This document shows, one piece after another, positions 1 to 8,150 of a stretch of 35,277 bases of DNA; the first letter of the stretch is position 1, and every line of letters begins with the position of its first letter. Both the position numbers and the translations under genes were made by a program. The notes below the pieces were generated by a model, which saw nothing but the letters and a program-made list of their open reading frames with translations, searched no databases and had not been told where the DNA came from. Source of the stretch: an uncultured Lachnospiraceae bacterium (GTDB taxonomy: Bacteria; Bacillota; Clostridia; Lachnospirales; Lachnospiraceae); contig CANQRW010000035.1 in assembly GCA_947626365.1 (NCBI GenBank), positions 1 through 35,277 on the forward strand, given 5' to 3'.

Positions 1-102
1 AACCTGATGACGGATATCCTGACGATAGGGGCCCAGCAGGGGCAGTCCTGCATCAATGCGGAGATCGTGATGGCGGCGGCGAATAATCAGGCACTCACTT
101 AA
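1..102 (+). CDS. C-terminal 33 residues of an unidentified protein (possibly an ExeA-like transposition ATPase)
   Basis: The first reading frame is open from the window edge to a TAA at 100-102. It encodes a tail with short helical character (ILTIGAQQGQSCINAEIVM). The pattern resembles the last helices of ExeA/TniB-like AAA+ ATPases that accompany some DDE transposases, but 33 residues are too few for a firm call. A strong terminator hairpin follows, and then a TGTT...AACA-type end next to a truncated gene, which fits the last gene of an insertion element. Confidence 0.35.
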   Translation, partial: NLMTDILTIGAQQGQSCINAEIVMAAANNQALT

Positions 103-130
103 GGAAGATATGAGAAAGTGAATAAAATGG

Positions 131-173
131 CGGCAGGATCGTGAACTGGAGACGCAATCCTGCCGTTGTTTTA
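131..173 (+). terminator. Rho-independent terminator after the leftmost gene
   Basis: CGGCAGGAT (131-139) and ATCCTGCCG (157-165) form a perfect 9-bp stem. It is followed by TTGTTTTA. Confidence 0.6.
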
Positions 174-230
174 CTTGGAACGGATAAAACAATGTGCTGT
201 TGGTGGCGACCAGAATTTGACGCTTAACAG

Positions 231-1586
231 TTGACTGAATCAGTAAGAAAAAACGGAATCATGCAGAATTTAACAGTAATTCCGGGCCATCGGTGTTCTA
301 AGGATGAATTCATATCAATGGCTATGGGAGAAGGTTTAAGCAAGTCTGATGCTGCGGTTATGTATGACACGGATCCGAGCGCAGGAGATGTGGGTGATGG
401 CTATACAGTGATTATTGGTCATCGTCGCCTGGCGGCTGCGAAAATGGCCGGCCTTACTGAGGTGCCCTGCAAAGTCACTGAAGACTTAAGTGATCGTGAA
501 GTGATAAGTATCATGCTTGAAGAGAACATGCAGAGGAACGATCTTACGATTGCAGAGCAGGCGCAGGGCTTCCAGATGCTTATGGACCTAGGTGAAACGG
601 AGGATTCCATCGCGGAAAAGACCGGATTTTCCAAGACGACGGTTCGACGCCGGCTGTCTATCGCAAAGCTCGATCAGGATATCCTGGAAAAGAAAATGTC
701 CAATACGGAATTTCAGATTTCTTTCAGCGATCTGTACGCGCTCGAAGAAGTAAAGGACATAAAGGAGCGCAACCGGATCCTGAACAAAGCAAATTCCTCT
801 GATAATCTTAAGTGGCTTATCACCCAATACGTCAATGATCTGAAACGGAAGGAAGCAAAGAAAAAATATACGGCCATGCTGAGCAAAGCGGGGGCAAAGG
901 AGGTGACAAACACCCCGACCGCCTCGAAATTTGAAAATGTTCTTACACTGTGGACTAGTAACGTAAATCATAATGAATTGAAAAAGCTGGATAAAATCCT
1001 GAAGAATCCGGCCGGGATCATCTACACGTCCAACAGCTACAACATCGAGGTTTATCGTCCGTATCCGGATGGAAAGCGGCCATTGACTGATTATGAGAAG
1101 GAGCAGAAGGAAAAAGAAGCCAGGGTAAAAACGATCAAGACGCTCTATAAGCAGATGATCGAGGAACAGAGGCTTTTCATCGTCGGGCTGATCCTGAACG
1201 GAAGGAAAACCGGAAAAGAGAGGCCGGATCCGGCGGAATCCATGAGGCAGCTATGGGAACTGATGCTCAAGACCGAAACTATTGCCAGCCGCAATTACCT
1301 GATAAATGTATGCTCCGGAAAGAATTACTATGAGCTTGAGAAAGAGGAAAGAGAGAAAATCCTTGCAGACGTCCAGAAACCGGAAATTGCATATCAGATG
1401 ATGGCGATTGTATGGGAAAAAGAAAAAAATACTGTTCCTATTAACTGGAATGGCTGCTACAGGGAGGATTACGGGAATCCGATATTGGAGTTTTACAATA
1501 TCCTGAAAGAGTATGGATTTTCATATTCGGACCTGAAATACATCAAAGTTATGGACGGGTCGCATGAAGCGTATATCAGCCAGTAA
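231..1586 (+). CDS. ParB/Spo0J-like DNA-binding protein, N-terminally truncated
   Basis: The N-terminal part matches the ParB nuclease-like/CTPase fold from its second element on: ESVRKNGIMQ (a normal ESIxExGxxQP box), then the box IIGHRRLAAAKMAGL near residues 61-75 and EENMQRNDLT near 97-106. A helix-turn-helix follows near residues 108-145 (DSIAEKTGFSKTTVRRRL). The C-terminal 250 residues are charged and unrecognised. The usual first ~30 residues of the fold are missing. The frame is closed by a stop at 225-227, and only a TTG at 231 without a Shine-Dalgarno is available, so the gene has probably lost its 5' end and may be inactive. ParB-like proteins in phages can act in plasmid-type maintenance or as regulators of DNA replication. 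The late regulator follows 60 bases downstream. Confidence 0.75.
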   Translation: MTESVRKNGIMQNLTVIPGHRCSKDEFISMAMGEGLSKSDAAVMYDTDPSAGDVGDGYTVIIGHRRLAAAKMAGLTEVPCKVTEDLSDREVISIMLEENMQRNDLTIAEQAQGFQMLMDLGETEDSIAEKTGFSKTTVRRRLSIAKLDQDILEKKMSNTEFQISFSDLYALEEVKDIKERNRILNKANSSDNLKWLITQYVNDLKRKEAKKKYTAMLSKAGAKEVTNTPTASKFENVLTLWTSNVNHNELKKLDKILKNPAGIIYTSNSYNIEVYRPYPDGKRPLTDYEKEQKEKEARVKTIKTLYKQMIEEQRLFIVGLILNGRKTGKERPDPAESMRQLWELMLKTETIASRNYLINVCSGKNYYELEKEEREKILADVQKPEIAYQMMAIVWEKEKNTVPINWNGCYREDYGNPILEFYNILKEYGFSYSDLKYIKVMDGSHEAYISQ

Positions 1587-1647
1587 GTGATGTGTTATAT
1601 CCGATGACTGCAATAGTTGAGAAAAATCAACAAGGAGGTGTCAGACT

Positions 1648-2091
1648 ATGGATCCGGATATTTTAAAATCATATGTGGATTTGAAAGCTGAAGCGGCAGA
1701 CCTGGAGAAAAGGATTGAATCCCTGAACCGGAAGCTGTCTGCGATGGTCGATGAAGGATATCAGGAATCGGATATCGTGAAGGGCACCAGAAAGGATGGG
1801 ACTTATGGCTCCATTAAGGTAACCGGTTTTCCATTGCCTAAATATGATCAGCTGCGGAGATCATTGACCACAAAAGAAAAAGAACTCCAGGAAGTAAAAG
1901 AGAAGCAGCTTCAAATGGTCCATAAAGTGGAAGACTATATTGACGGTCTTAATAATGTCCGGATGCGCCGGATCCTGCGGTATCGGTACATAGATGGTCT
2001 CTCCTGGCATGATGTCGCGAAACGGATGGGCAGGAAGTATACAGCAGACGGTTGCCGCATGTTGGTCAATCGGTTCTTAAGAAAATTGTAA
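1648..2091 (+). CDS. Phage late transcription regulator, sigma-70 region-4-like (ArpU/RinA-type, DUF1492-like)
   Basis: The 147-residue protein has an N-terminal coiled coil (about residues 8-40 and 70-95) and a C-terminal sigma-region-4-like helix-turn-helix. The latter contains RRILRYRYIDGLSWHDVAKRM (about 107-127), the pattern used by DUF1492 and ArpU/RinA phage regulators. It has a good Shine-Dalgarno (AAGGAGGTG) before the ATG. Proteins of this type sit directly upstream of the terminase genes in Firmicute phages and switch on the packaging/structural operon. Here three 9-bp direct repeats and twin TATAAT boxes lie immediately behind its stop codon, which is the expected place for its target promoter. 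Confidence 0.75.
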   Translation: MDPDILKSYVDLKAEAADLEKRIESLNRKLSAMVDEGYQESDIVKGTRKDGTYGSIKVTGFPLPKYDQLRRSLTTKEKELQEVKEKQLQMVHKVEDYIDGLNNVRMRRILRYRYIDGLSWHDVAKRMGRKYTADGCRMLVNRFLRKL

Positions 2092-2099
2092 GAAAGTTT

Positions 2100-2146
2100 G
2101 TTCGGAATGTTCGTTTTGTTCGCTCAAAGCGTGCTATAATTATAAT
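2100..2146 (+). promoter_or_regulatory. Putative late promoter with three 9-bp direct repeats
   Basis: GTTCG occurs at 2100-2104, 2109-2113 and 2118-2122, exactly 9 bases apart, inside the units TTGTTCGGA, ATGTTCGTT and TTGTTCGCT. Two overlapping -10 candidates, TATAAT at 2135-2140 and TATAAT at 2141-2146, follow. The third repeat lies where the -35 box of the second would be, and no consensus -35 is present, so an activator-dependent promoter is likely. The probable activator is the protein encoded just upstream. Confidence 0.55.
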
Positions 2147-2163
2147 GGCATGAGTGCAAGGTT

Positions 2164-2195
2164 GCGGGGCTGTCTGATGGCGGCCCTGCCTTTTT
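2164..2195 (+). terminator. Leader hairpin with T tract between late promoter and terminase
   Basis: GCGGGGC (2164-2170) pairs with GCCCTGC (2183-2189) with one G-T pair and is followed by CTTTTT. It lies between the putative promoter and the first late gene, so it could be a leader terminator that needs antitermination. Confidence 0.5.
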
Positions 2196-2229
2196 ATTGT
2201 CAAAACCAACGATTGAGAGGTGGTGATGC

Positions 2230-2940
2230 TTGGCAAGGAGTCCGGATGAGCGTGTGGCCCTGGCACGGGAAATGTACCTGGGCGGCGCGAAACTGATTGA
2301 GATCGCGAACCAGCTGGACCTTCCGGAGGGGACGGTCCGCTGCTGGAAGAATCGATATAAATGGAATGCAACGCTGCAAAAAGATAAACGCAACGTTGCA
2401 AAACGTAAGAGAGGTGGTCAGCCCGGTAACAAGAACGCCGCCGGCGGGCCGCCTGGCAATAAGAAAGCTGAAAAGTATGGATTCTTTTCCAAGTATCTCC
2501 CTGAGGAAACCGGGGAGATTTTTCATGCCATCGAGAATGCTTCCCCCCTGGATCTTTTGTGGCATCAGATCCAGCTGGCCTATGCTGCCATCGTCAGGGC
2601 TCAGCGGATCGCCTATGTGAAGGATCAGGAAGACAAGACGATTGAGAAGGTGGAGGTGAAGGACGGGAATGTCATTGGTGAGCGCTGGGAGGTCCGGGAG
2701 GCCTGGGATAAACAGGCCAACTTCATGAAGGCTCAGGCGCGGGCTCAGGGAGAGCTCAGGAGCCTTATTAAGCAGTATGAGGAACTGCTTGATAAAGAAC
2801 TTGCCACTGAAGAGCAAAGGGCCCGTATCGCTCAAATAAAGGCCAACACGGCGCGTCTGGAGAATCTGGGAGACGCCGGCCAGGATGACGGAAGGGTGGT
2901 GATCGTTAATGACTTGCCCAAAGACGGTGAGGATATCTGA
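2230..2940 (+). CDS. Phage terminase small subunit (PBSX XtmA-like)
   Basis: The small subunit recognises phage DNA and recruits the large subunit for packaging. The N-terminus carries a helix-turn-helix typical of the family (LARSPDERVALAREMYL... IEIANQLDLPEGTVRCWK, residues 1-40). A basic Gly/Asn linker (GGQPGNKNAAGGPPGNKKA, about 67-85) and a helical oligomerisation/C-terminal domain follow. The start is a TTG because family members begin with LAR and a strong GAGAGGTGGTG ribosome site lies just upstream. Its last 32 bases overlap the large subunit gene, implying translational coupling. Confidence 0.88.
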   Translation: MARSPDERVALAREMYLGGAKLIEIANQLDLPEGTVRCWKNRYKWNATLQKDKRNVAKRKRGGQPGNKNAAGGPPGNKKAEKYGFFSKYLPEETGEIFHAIENASPLDLLWHQIQLAYAAIVRAQRIAYVKDQEDKTIEKVEVKDGNVIGERWEVREAWDKQANFMKAQARAQGELRSLIKQYEELLDKELATEEQRARIAQIKANTARLENLGDAGQDDGRVVIVNDLPKDGEDI

Positions 2941-4285
2941 CATCATCATTCCAAAGTATTATGGGATTTTCAATAGTCAAACGGTGAAGCATATTATCCT
3001 GACTTCCGGACGTGCCGGAACGAAATCCAGTTTCGCGGGAATCCGAGGGATTTACCAGCTGGTGTCTGATTCGGACGGCTCCGTGGTGGTCCTGCGGAAA
3101 CACCATAATAAGCTGCGGAAGACAGTTTACAAAGAGATGCTTCGCGGCATAAACAGACTGGGAATCAGCAAAAAGCAGTTTGCCATCACGAAATCACCGA
3201 TGGAGATCACGTATAAAAAGTATGGGACCACGATGTATTTCTCAGGCTCTGATGGCATTGACGATACCAAAGGCATCATTGATGAGGATAAGCCCATTAA
3301 GCTGGTTATTCTGGACGAGCTGACAGAGTTCTTTGATGACGGTGAGGGCGAGGATGAGATTCAGAATATCACAGCCACGTTCGCCCGCGGGAACTCCGGG
3401 GATTTCCAGATGATCTATCTGTACAATCCGCCGAAGAATCCCAATGCGCCCATTGTGAAATGGTGCCGGAAGATGGAAAAACGCCCGGACTGCGTCCACA
3501 TCCATACGGACTACAGGGATGTGCCGGCTGAGTGGCTGGGACCGGATCTGCTCCAGGAGGCGGAGATCCTCCGGAAACTGGATGAACGGCAGTGGCGCTG
3601 GCTCTGGGGTGGGTTCAGCATTGGTATTGATGAGGCCATTTATTACATGTTCGGCCTGAAGCACATCGAAGAACCGGAGGCGGCGGATAAAAAGTATTCC
3701 ATCATCGGTTTCGGCGGTGACTACGGACAGCAGAATGCCACGACCTTCCAGGCGTTTGGTCTGGACCTGACCGGTCGGAAACTCCGGGGACTGGGCGAAT
3801 ATTATCATAGCGGCCGAGACAGCGGGTATCAGAAGAGCCCGTCGGAATATGCCCGTGATTTTGTGAAATTTGCGAAAGATACCGCGAAGCGGTACGGGAC
3901 CTCCGGTGTTCATATGTTCCTGTATCTGGATCCGTCCGCGAAGGGCCTTCAGGAGGAGATCCGAAGAGCCTGCAGGGATGAAAGGGTCCCGGTCAGCATC
4001 CGGGACGCTGAGAATGATGTTGCGTTGGGAATCAGCCGGGTACAAAAGGTCCTGACGTATGGGATCATGCGTATCAGCCGCCGGCAGGTTTATGCGATAG
4101 ATGAGTTTGGTACCTATGAATACGACAAGAAGAGTATTGAAAAGGGAAAAGAAGTACCGGTTAAGACAGATGATCACTGCATGGATGCGATCCGGTATCT
4201 GGTAATGGGCGTGTGGCCCAGGATAAGAATGTGGCTGCCTGTTACGGATAGAGAAGACGATTATGTGGAGGGCGTGATAAATTGA
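2909..4285 (+). CDS. Phage terminase large subunit (PBSX XtmB-like)
   Basis: This is the DNA-packaging motor ATPase and nuclease. The N-terminal ATPase domain has a Walker A-like SGRAGTKSS (about residues 33-41) and Walker B LVILDE (about 131-136). A coupling-type segment is near LYNPP. The C-terminal RNase H-like nuclease domain shows acidic residues in FGGDYGQ, LYLDPSAKG and DDHCMDAIRYL. The length of 458 residues is normal, and the order small subunit, large subunit, portal is typical of Firmicute siphophages using headful or related packaging. Confidence 0.92.
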   Translation: MTCPKTVRISDIIIPKYYGIFNSQTVKHIILTSGRAGTKSSFAGIRGIYQLVSDSDGSVVVLRKHHNKLRKTVYKEMLRGINRLGISKKQFAITKSPMEITYKKYGTTMYFSGSDGIDDTKGIIDEDKPIKLVILDELTEFFDDGEGEDEIQNITATFARGNSGDFQMIYLYNPPKNPNAPIVKWCRKMEKRPDCVHIHTDYRDVPAEWLGPDLLQEAEILRKLDERQWRWLWGGFSIGIDEAIYYMFGLKHIEEPEAADKKYSIIGFGGDYGQQNATTFQAFGLDLTGRKLRGLGEYYHSGRDSGYQKSPSEYARDFVKFAKDTAKRYGTSGVHMFLYLDPSAKGLQEEIRRACRDERVPVSIRDAENDVALGISRVQKVLTYGIMRISRRQVYAIDEFGTYEYDKKSIEKGKEVPVKTDDHCMDAIRYLVMGVWPRIRMWLPVTDREDDYVEGVIN

Positions 4286-5724
4286 ACGTTTTTCAGTTTT
4301 TTAAAGAAAAGGGTATTGATACGGTCGATCAGGAGTTTTACCGCCAGATAGAGGTCTGGCGCAGCTGGTACGTATCCAATGTTCAGAAATTCCATCGATA
4401 CCGCGTGTATCGCGGCAATGGTGGAAGCGTAAAGTGCCGGCGGCTGTCTCTTGGAATGGCGAAGATGGTATGTGAGGATTTGGCGGACTTGCTGCTGAAC
4501 GAACGTACACAGATCACGATAGACCATAAAGCGACCCAGGAATTTGTGGAAAAAGTGTTGAAAGATAATTATTGGGAAGACCTGGGAAACGAGTACTAGG
4601 AATGGAAGGCGGCTCTTGGGACTGCAGCTTATGTGGTTTATGTCAAAGATAGTCAGGTAGATAATGACGGGCGGCTGACAGGCGGAACAGTAGGGATCAA
4701 TTACGTGGAAGCAGGAAACATCTTTCCTACTTCTTGGGAAAATAAGCGGGTGACGGAATGCATTTTCACGTTCGTAAAGACCTATAAGCGTAAAAGATAT
4801 ATTCTTTTTCAGTACCATAGACTGGCGCCCCTGCAGGACACAGACAAAAAGCAGTATGTGATCGAGAACATGGTCGTGGAAGATACGAATGGCAGCGGAC
4901 GTGAGTTGGAGCTGGAAGAATGGAACCAGATTCCGCATTTCGCAGGCTTGGCTCCACAGCTGGAAACCGGTTCTGATCAGCCAATGTTCGTGATCGACCG
5001 GTTAAATATCGTGAATAACGTGGACGCTGACAGTTCCAGTCCTATGGGTGTTGCATTATTTTCCAATGCGATCGATGTGCTTCGGAAGATCGATCTGGAG
5101 TATGACAGCTATGCTAATGAGTTTTCCCTGGGACGCAAACGTATCTTTGTGGCGCCGGAATTCTTGTCAAATGTTAACGGGGAGCCGGTTTTTGATCCGG
5201 AGGATACCGTTTTCTATGAGCTGCCGGAGGATTATTTCACAAAAAGCGGCAGTAAGGAGGCTATGCGCGAAGTCAATATGGAACTGCGCGTAGAGGAACA
5301 CAGCAAAGCCATTCAGGATGATATCAAGATGCTGGGGAAAAAGTGCGGTTTTGGCACAGACCGGTATGTCTTTGAGAATGGTCAGGCAAAGACCGCCACA
5401 GAAGTGATCAGTGAAAATTCTGACATGTACCGAAGTCTCCAAAAGCATGAACTGATTCTGGAGCGGGTATTGCTCCAGCTGATTCAGGCGATCATTCATA
5501 CTGGGATCCAGATCGGTATTCCAGGGCTTTCTGAAGAGGCGGAGATACTGATCCATTTTGACGACAGCATCATTCAGGATAAAGAGGCTGAGCGTAGCCA
5601 GGACCGCCAGGATGTGGCTATGGGAGCTATGCCCTTGGCAGAGTATAGGGCTAAATGGTATGGAGAGACACTGGAAGAAGCAGAGAAGAACCTTCCCGCG
5701 CAGGACGGGGGTATCATTGAATGA
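4282..5724 (+). pseudogene. Portal protein (SPP1 gp6-like), interrupted by an in-frame TAG codon
   Basis: The reading frame runs from a TTG at 4282, overlapping the terminase stop by four bases, to a TGA at 5722-5724. It gives 480 residues, which is normal for portal proteins. Codon 106 is TAG (4597-4599), and the same frame continues directly with EWKAALGTAAYVVYVKD, as expected of an uninterrupted portal. The protein shows the portal features: an N-terminal helical part, a central region with QVDNDGRLTGG, and a C-terminal acidic tail (LIHFDDSIIQDKEAE) typical of SPP1-type portals. The upstream piece alone would be 105 residues. The downstream piece has only a GTG at 4633 without a good ribosome site. 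Another gene here (13732-13893) ends normally at TAG, so general TAG recoding is unlikely. The choices are a nonsense mutation that disables the prophage, or suppression. Confidence 0.8.
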
Positions 5725-7655
5725 AGCCGGAATATCAGTCGGTCCTGGCAGCTGGAATCGAAAAGAAGTACCGGCATTTAGAGGATGAGATCATGAAAGA
5801 CGTGGTCCGGCGGATCCGGAAAACCGGTAAGATCACTTCCACCGCGGACTGGCAGCTACAGCGTTACATGATACTGGGACACAGTACGGAAGATGTGGAG
5901 AAGATCATCCGGGAGGCCGTCGGCGGTGATTATCCAGAGACCTTCGAGTTATATGATAAAGTCATTGAGGAGTTTTACACCAGGTCGAAAGAGATGTATG
6001 AACAGGTTAACGCGTCTTTCGTTCCATATGAGGAAAACCAGGAACTGCAGCAGCTGACCAATGCCCTGATCCAGCAGTCGAACGATGAGCTGTTCAATAT
6101 CACCCAGTCGCTTGGATTTAAAGTGGACATGGGAAATGGCAGGCTGGTCTTTGCGCCGTTGTCTGAGTATTATAACCAGTACCTGGATAACGCCATGGTG
6201 GAGATCACTTCCGGGGCATTCGATTACAATACAGTCCTGCGGCGTGTAGTCACTCAAATGACGGCCAGCGGCCTGCGGACGATAGAATATGCTTCCGGTC
6301 GGACAAACCGCTGTGATGTGGCTGCCAGGAGAGCGGTCATGACAGGTCTTTCCCAGCTGACGGGCCGTATATCGGATATGAATGCTCAGAAGCTTCATAC
6401 GGATTATTTTGAGATCGACTGGCACGCCGGCGCCCGGCCGACGCACCGGGAATGGCAGGGAAAGGTCTGGAGCCGGGAAGAACTGCGTACCGTTTGCGGC
6501 CTGGGTGAGGTTACCGGCCTGGAAGGCGTCAACTGCTATCACACCCGTTATCCGTTCATTCCGGGGATCTCTGTACGGAATTATTCGGATGCCTGGCTGG
6601 AGGAGCAGAACCGGAAAGAGGACATCCCTAAGACCTGGAAGGGCAAGGACTACACCCTGTATGAGGCTACTCAGAAGCAGCGTCACATGGAGACCGCCAT
6701 GAGGGCTCAGCGTGAACGGGTGCAGCTCCTGCAGCAGGGCGGCGCGGATCCGGATGATGTCATCATTGCCAAATGCAAATACCAGGCCCAGCTGGATGAG
6801 TACAAGAAGTTTTCTAAGAAGATGGGGCTGGTAGAACAGCGCGAGCGGATTTATTATGATATGCGGGGAAGGGTGGCTCCGTCGCAGAAGACGTATAAGC
6901 AGTGGCAAGCGGACCAGGCCAGAAAAAAGGCCGTAAGGATGCAAACAACGCAGAAAAAACTTGCGAAACAGTCTACTTCTGCTATAATGAAATCAACGGC
7001 AGATGCACAAGATTTTACACAGTTGAAAAATTATGTAAAGCAGGAATACGGTATGGACTGGGACATTAGCGTGGACGCATTGGATTTTGCTTCAGTCCGT
7101 GAAGGCGTGCGAGGAATTGAACTTGTCATACAAGAGTTTCCGCAGGCAAAAGGTTCTTTCAAGCTGATTGGAACGCAAAAAAATGGTTTGATGTGTGCTG
7201 GCTATGATGGAGACATTAATTTCAATCCTGGCCTTTTTGATACGCGGCAACATGTGCTTTCTGTATATCCGCAATATATGCACCCCCAAAATGATACATT
7301 GATGGGAAGAGGGAGCCATGAAGCAGGGCATATTCTTGAAAAGGCTTTAATTGATAAAGCAAATAACGGGCAGGCTTCGCAATTGGGTGCTTTGTCGTGG
7401 AAGGACTGTACCTATGCAAAAGCAGTTATAAGAGATGCTTGTATAGCTGCAAAAAAACTACCGGAATGCAAAGGAAAAACGAAGGGTGAGTTAAAGAGGG
7501 AAATCTCAAGATATGCCACAGATGATCGAAGTATAGGTGGCGGTGGCCCAAGTGAATGCCTTGCAGAAGCTGTTAGTGATTATGTACAGAATGGAACAAA
7601 TGCCGCACCACTCTCAAAAGAGATATGGAAAATCTTAAAAAAGGAGCTAGGATAA
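5721..7655 (+). CDS. Phage minor head protein (MuF / minor capsid 2 type) fused to a C-terminal zinc metallopeptidase domain
   Basis: Residues 1-420 are a phage minor capsid protein: long helices, then the MuF-like region with DWHAGARPTHREWQGKVW (about 234-251) and NCYHTRYPF. Residues ~425-644 are a separate domain with the zinc motif HEAGH at 533-537 and a downstream acidic helix SECLAEAVSDY (611-621; E612 or E616 as third ligand), a gluzincin-like arrangement. The DNA becomes visibly more A/T-rich from about 6940, where this domain starts. This is the layout of MuF polymorphic toxins: a head protein that may be carried in the virion with an exchangeable toxin at its C-terminus. The small gene two bases downstream is the natural immunity candidate. 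It overlaps the portal gene by four bases. Identification of the head domain is secure; the toxin role is inference. Confidence 0.85.
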   Translation: MKPEYQSVLAAGIEKKYRHLEDEIMKDVVRRIRKTGKITSTADWQLQRYMILGHSTEDVEKIIREAVGGDYPETFELYDKVIEEFYTRSKEMYEQVNASFVPYEENQELQQLTNALIQQSNDELFNITQSLGFKVDMGNGRLVFAPLSEYYNQYLDNAMVEITSGAFDYNTVLRRVVTQMTASGLRTIEYASGRTNRCDVAARRAVMTGLSQLTGRISDMNAQKLHTDYFEIDWHAGARPTHREWQGKVWSREELRTVCGLGEVTGLEGVNCYHTRYPFIPGISVRNYSDAWLEEQNRKEDIPKTWKGKDYTLYEATQKQRHMETAMRAQRERVQLLQQGGADPDDVIIAKCKYQAQLDEYKKFSKKMGLVEQRERIYYDMRGRVAPSQKTYKQWQADQARKKAVRMQTTQKKLAKQSTSAIMKSTADAQDFTQLKNYVKQEYGMDWDISVDALDFASVREGVRGIELVIQEFPQAKGSFKLIGTQKNGLMCAGYDGDINFNPGLFDTRQHVLSVYPQYMHPQNDTLMGRGSHEAGHILEKALIDKANNGQASQLGALSWKDCTYAKAVIRDACIAAKKLPECKGKTKGELKREISRYATDDRSIGGGGPSECLAEAVSDYVQNGTNAAPLSKEIWKILKKELG

Positions 7656-7656
7656 T

Positions 7657-7866
7657 ATGAGTATTAGCACAAATGAAATGGAATTGATTTCAAAATTTTC
7701 AGATTTTTTAGAACAATACCCCTGTGAAGATGAACCTGGTTATGACGGTGTTCATGATGGAGGAATTATAGGAATCCGTGAAGATGCACCGGAGTCCGCC
7801 AAAAAAGCATTTGCCGAGTATCAAAATCTCATGGAAAAGTACGAAAAAGAAGGAATTAAGATATAA
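7657..7866 (+). CDS. Small acidic protein, candidate immunity protein for the MuF metallopeptidase
   Basis: The 69-residue acidic protein begins one base after the stop of the MuF-fusion gene, with an AAGGAG ribosome site inside that gene. It has no recognised domain. An N-terminal helix (NEMELISKFSDFLEQYP), a loop with GYDGVHDGGI and a C-terminal helix (KKAFAEYQNLMEKYEKEG) can be seen. Its A/T-rich composition matches the toxin domain and not the surrounding phage genes, so the two look like one transferred cassette. Small acidic neighbours of polymorphic toxins are commonly their immunity proteins; here that is inferred only from position and composition. Confidence 0.55.
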   Translation: MSISTNEMELISKFSDFLEQYPCEDEPGYDGVHDGGIIGIREDAPESAKKAFAEYQNLMEKYEKEGIKI

Positions 7867-7918
7867 CCAGCCAACAACCGTTTTGATGTTCAAAAGGGCT
7901 ATGGAGGTATTAAAAAGC

Positions 7919-8101
7919 ATGGAAGATGATAGATACGTGTTCTGCCCTTTAGTAGATGAAAAAATTGAGGATATAGATTGTATAGAAAACAGGGATGTTG
8001 TAGATGGGATGATTGTGGAAGAAAGCCTTCCCGCAAAGTATAAGCAAAAGGAGCTGTGGAAGGATATCTGCAAAAAATGCAAATGGCATGATTACTATTG
8101 A
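7919..8101 (+). CDS. Small four-cysteine phage protein of unknown function
   Basis: The 60-residue frame starts at an ATG preceded by GGAGGT (7903-7908, ten-base spacing). Longer in-frame starts (7886, 7898) lack a ribosome site. The protein begins MEDDRYVFCPLVDEKIEDID and ends CKKCKWHDYY. Four cysteines (one near residue 9, one near 20, a CxxC near the end) suggest a small zinc-binding fold. It belongs compositionally with the toxin-immunity cassette. It could be a second immunity or accessory gene, or an unrelated phage gene. It ends exactly at a terminator hairpin. Confidence 0.55.
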   Translation: MEDDRYVFCPLVDEKIEDIDCIENRDVVDGMIVEESLPAKYKQKELWKDICKKCKWHDYY

Positions 8102-8126
8102 CCGTCAGCCGGCGCTGGCGGTTTTA
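8101..8126 (+). terminator. Terminator-like hairpin before prp
   Basis: ACCGTCAGC (8101-8109) pairs with GCTGGCGGT (8114-8122) with one G-T pair and a four-base loop, followed by TTTTATTAT. It overlaps the preceding stop codon. Confidence 0.5.
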
Positions 8127-8150
8127 TTATGCCCATGAGGAGGTGACGCA

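Larger units (their letters stand above)
1..229 (+). mobile_element. Probable right end of an insertion element
   Basis: This is an inference. The ParB-like gene that follows lacks its N-terminal part, and its homology starts right after the bases CGCTTAACA (221-229). An end in ...CA is common for elements bounded by TG...CA. The last gene of the putative element ends at 102 and is followed by a terminator. The left end lies outside the window, so neither the terminal repeats nor a target duplication can be checked. Confidence 0.3.

Noticed and set aside
4282-5724. Portal TAG as part of a recoded (TAG-to-Gln) phage genome
   Set aside because: Only one internal TAG was found in the whole structural operon, and the small zinc-ribbon gene ends at TAG in a normal way.
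7778-8101. Long version of the small four-Cys gene beginning at 7778
   Set aside because: It would overlap the immunity candidate in another frame, and its first part is basic and low-quality. A GGAGGT with good spacing marks the ATG at 7919.
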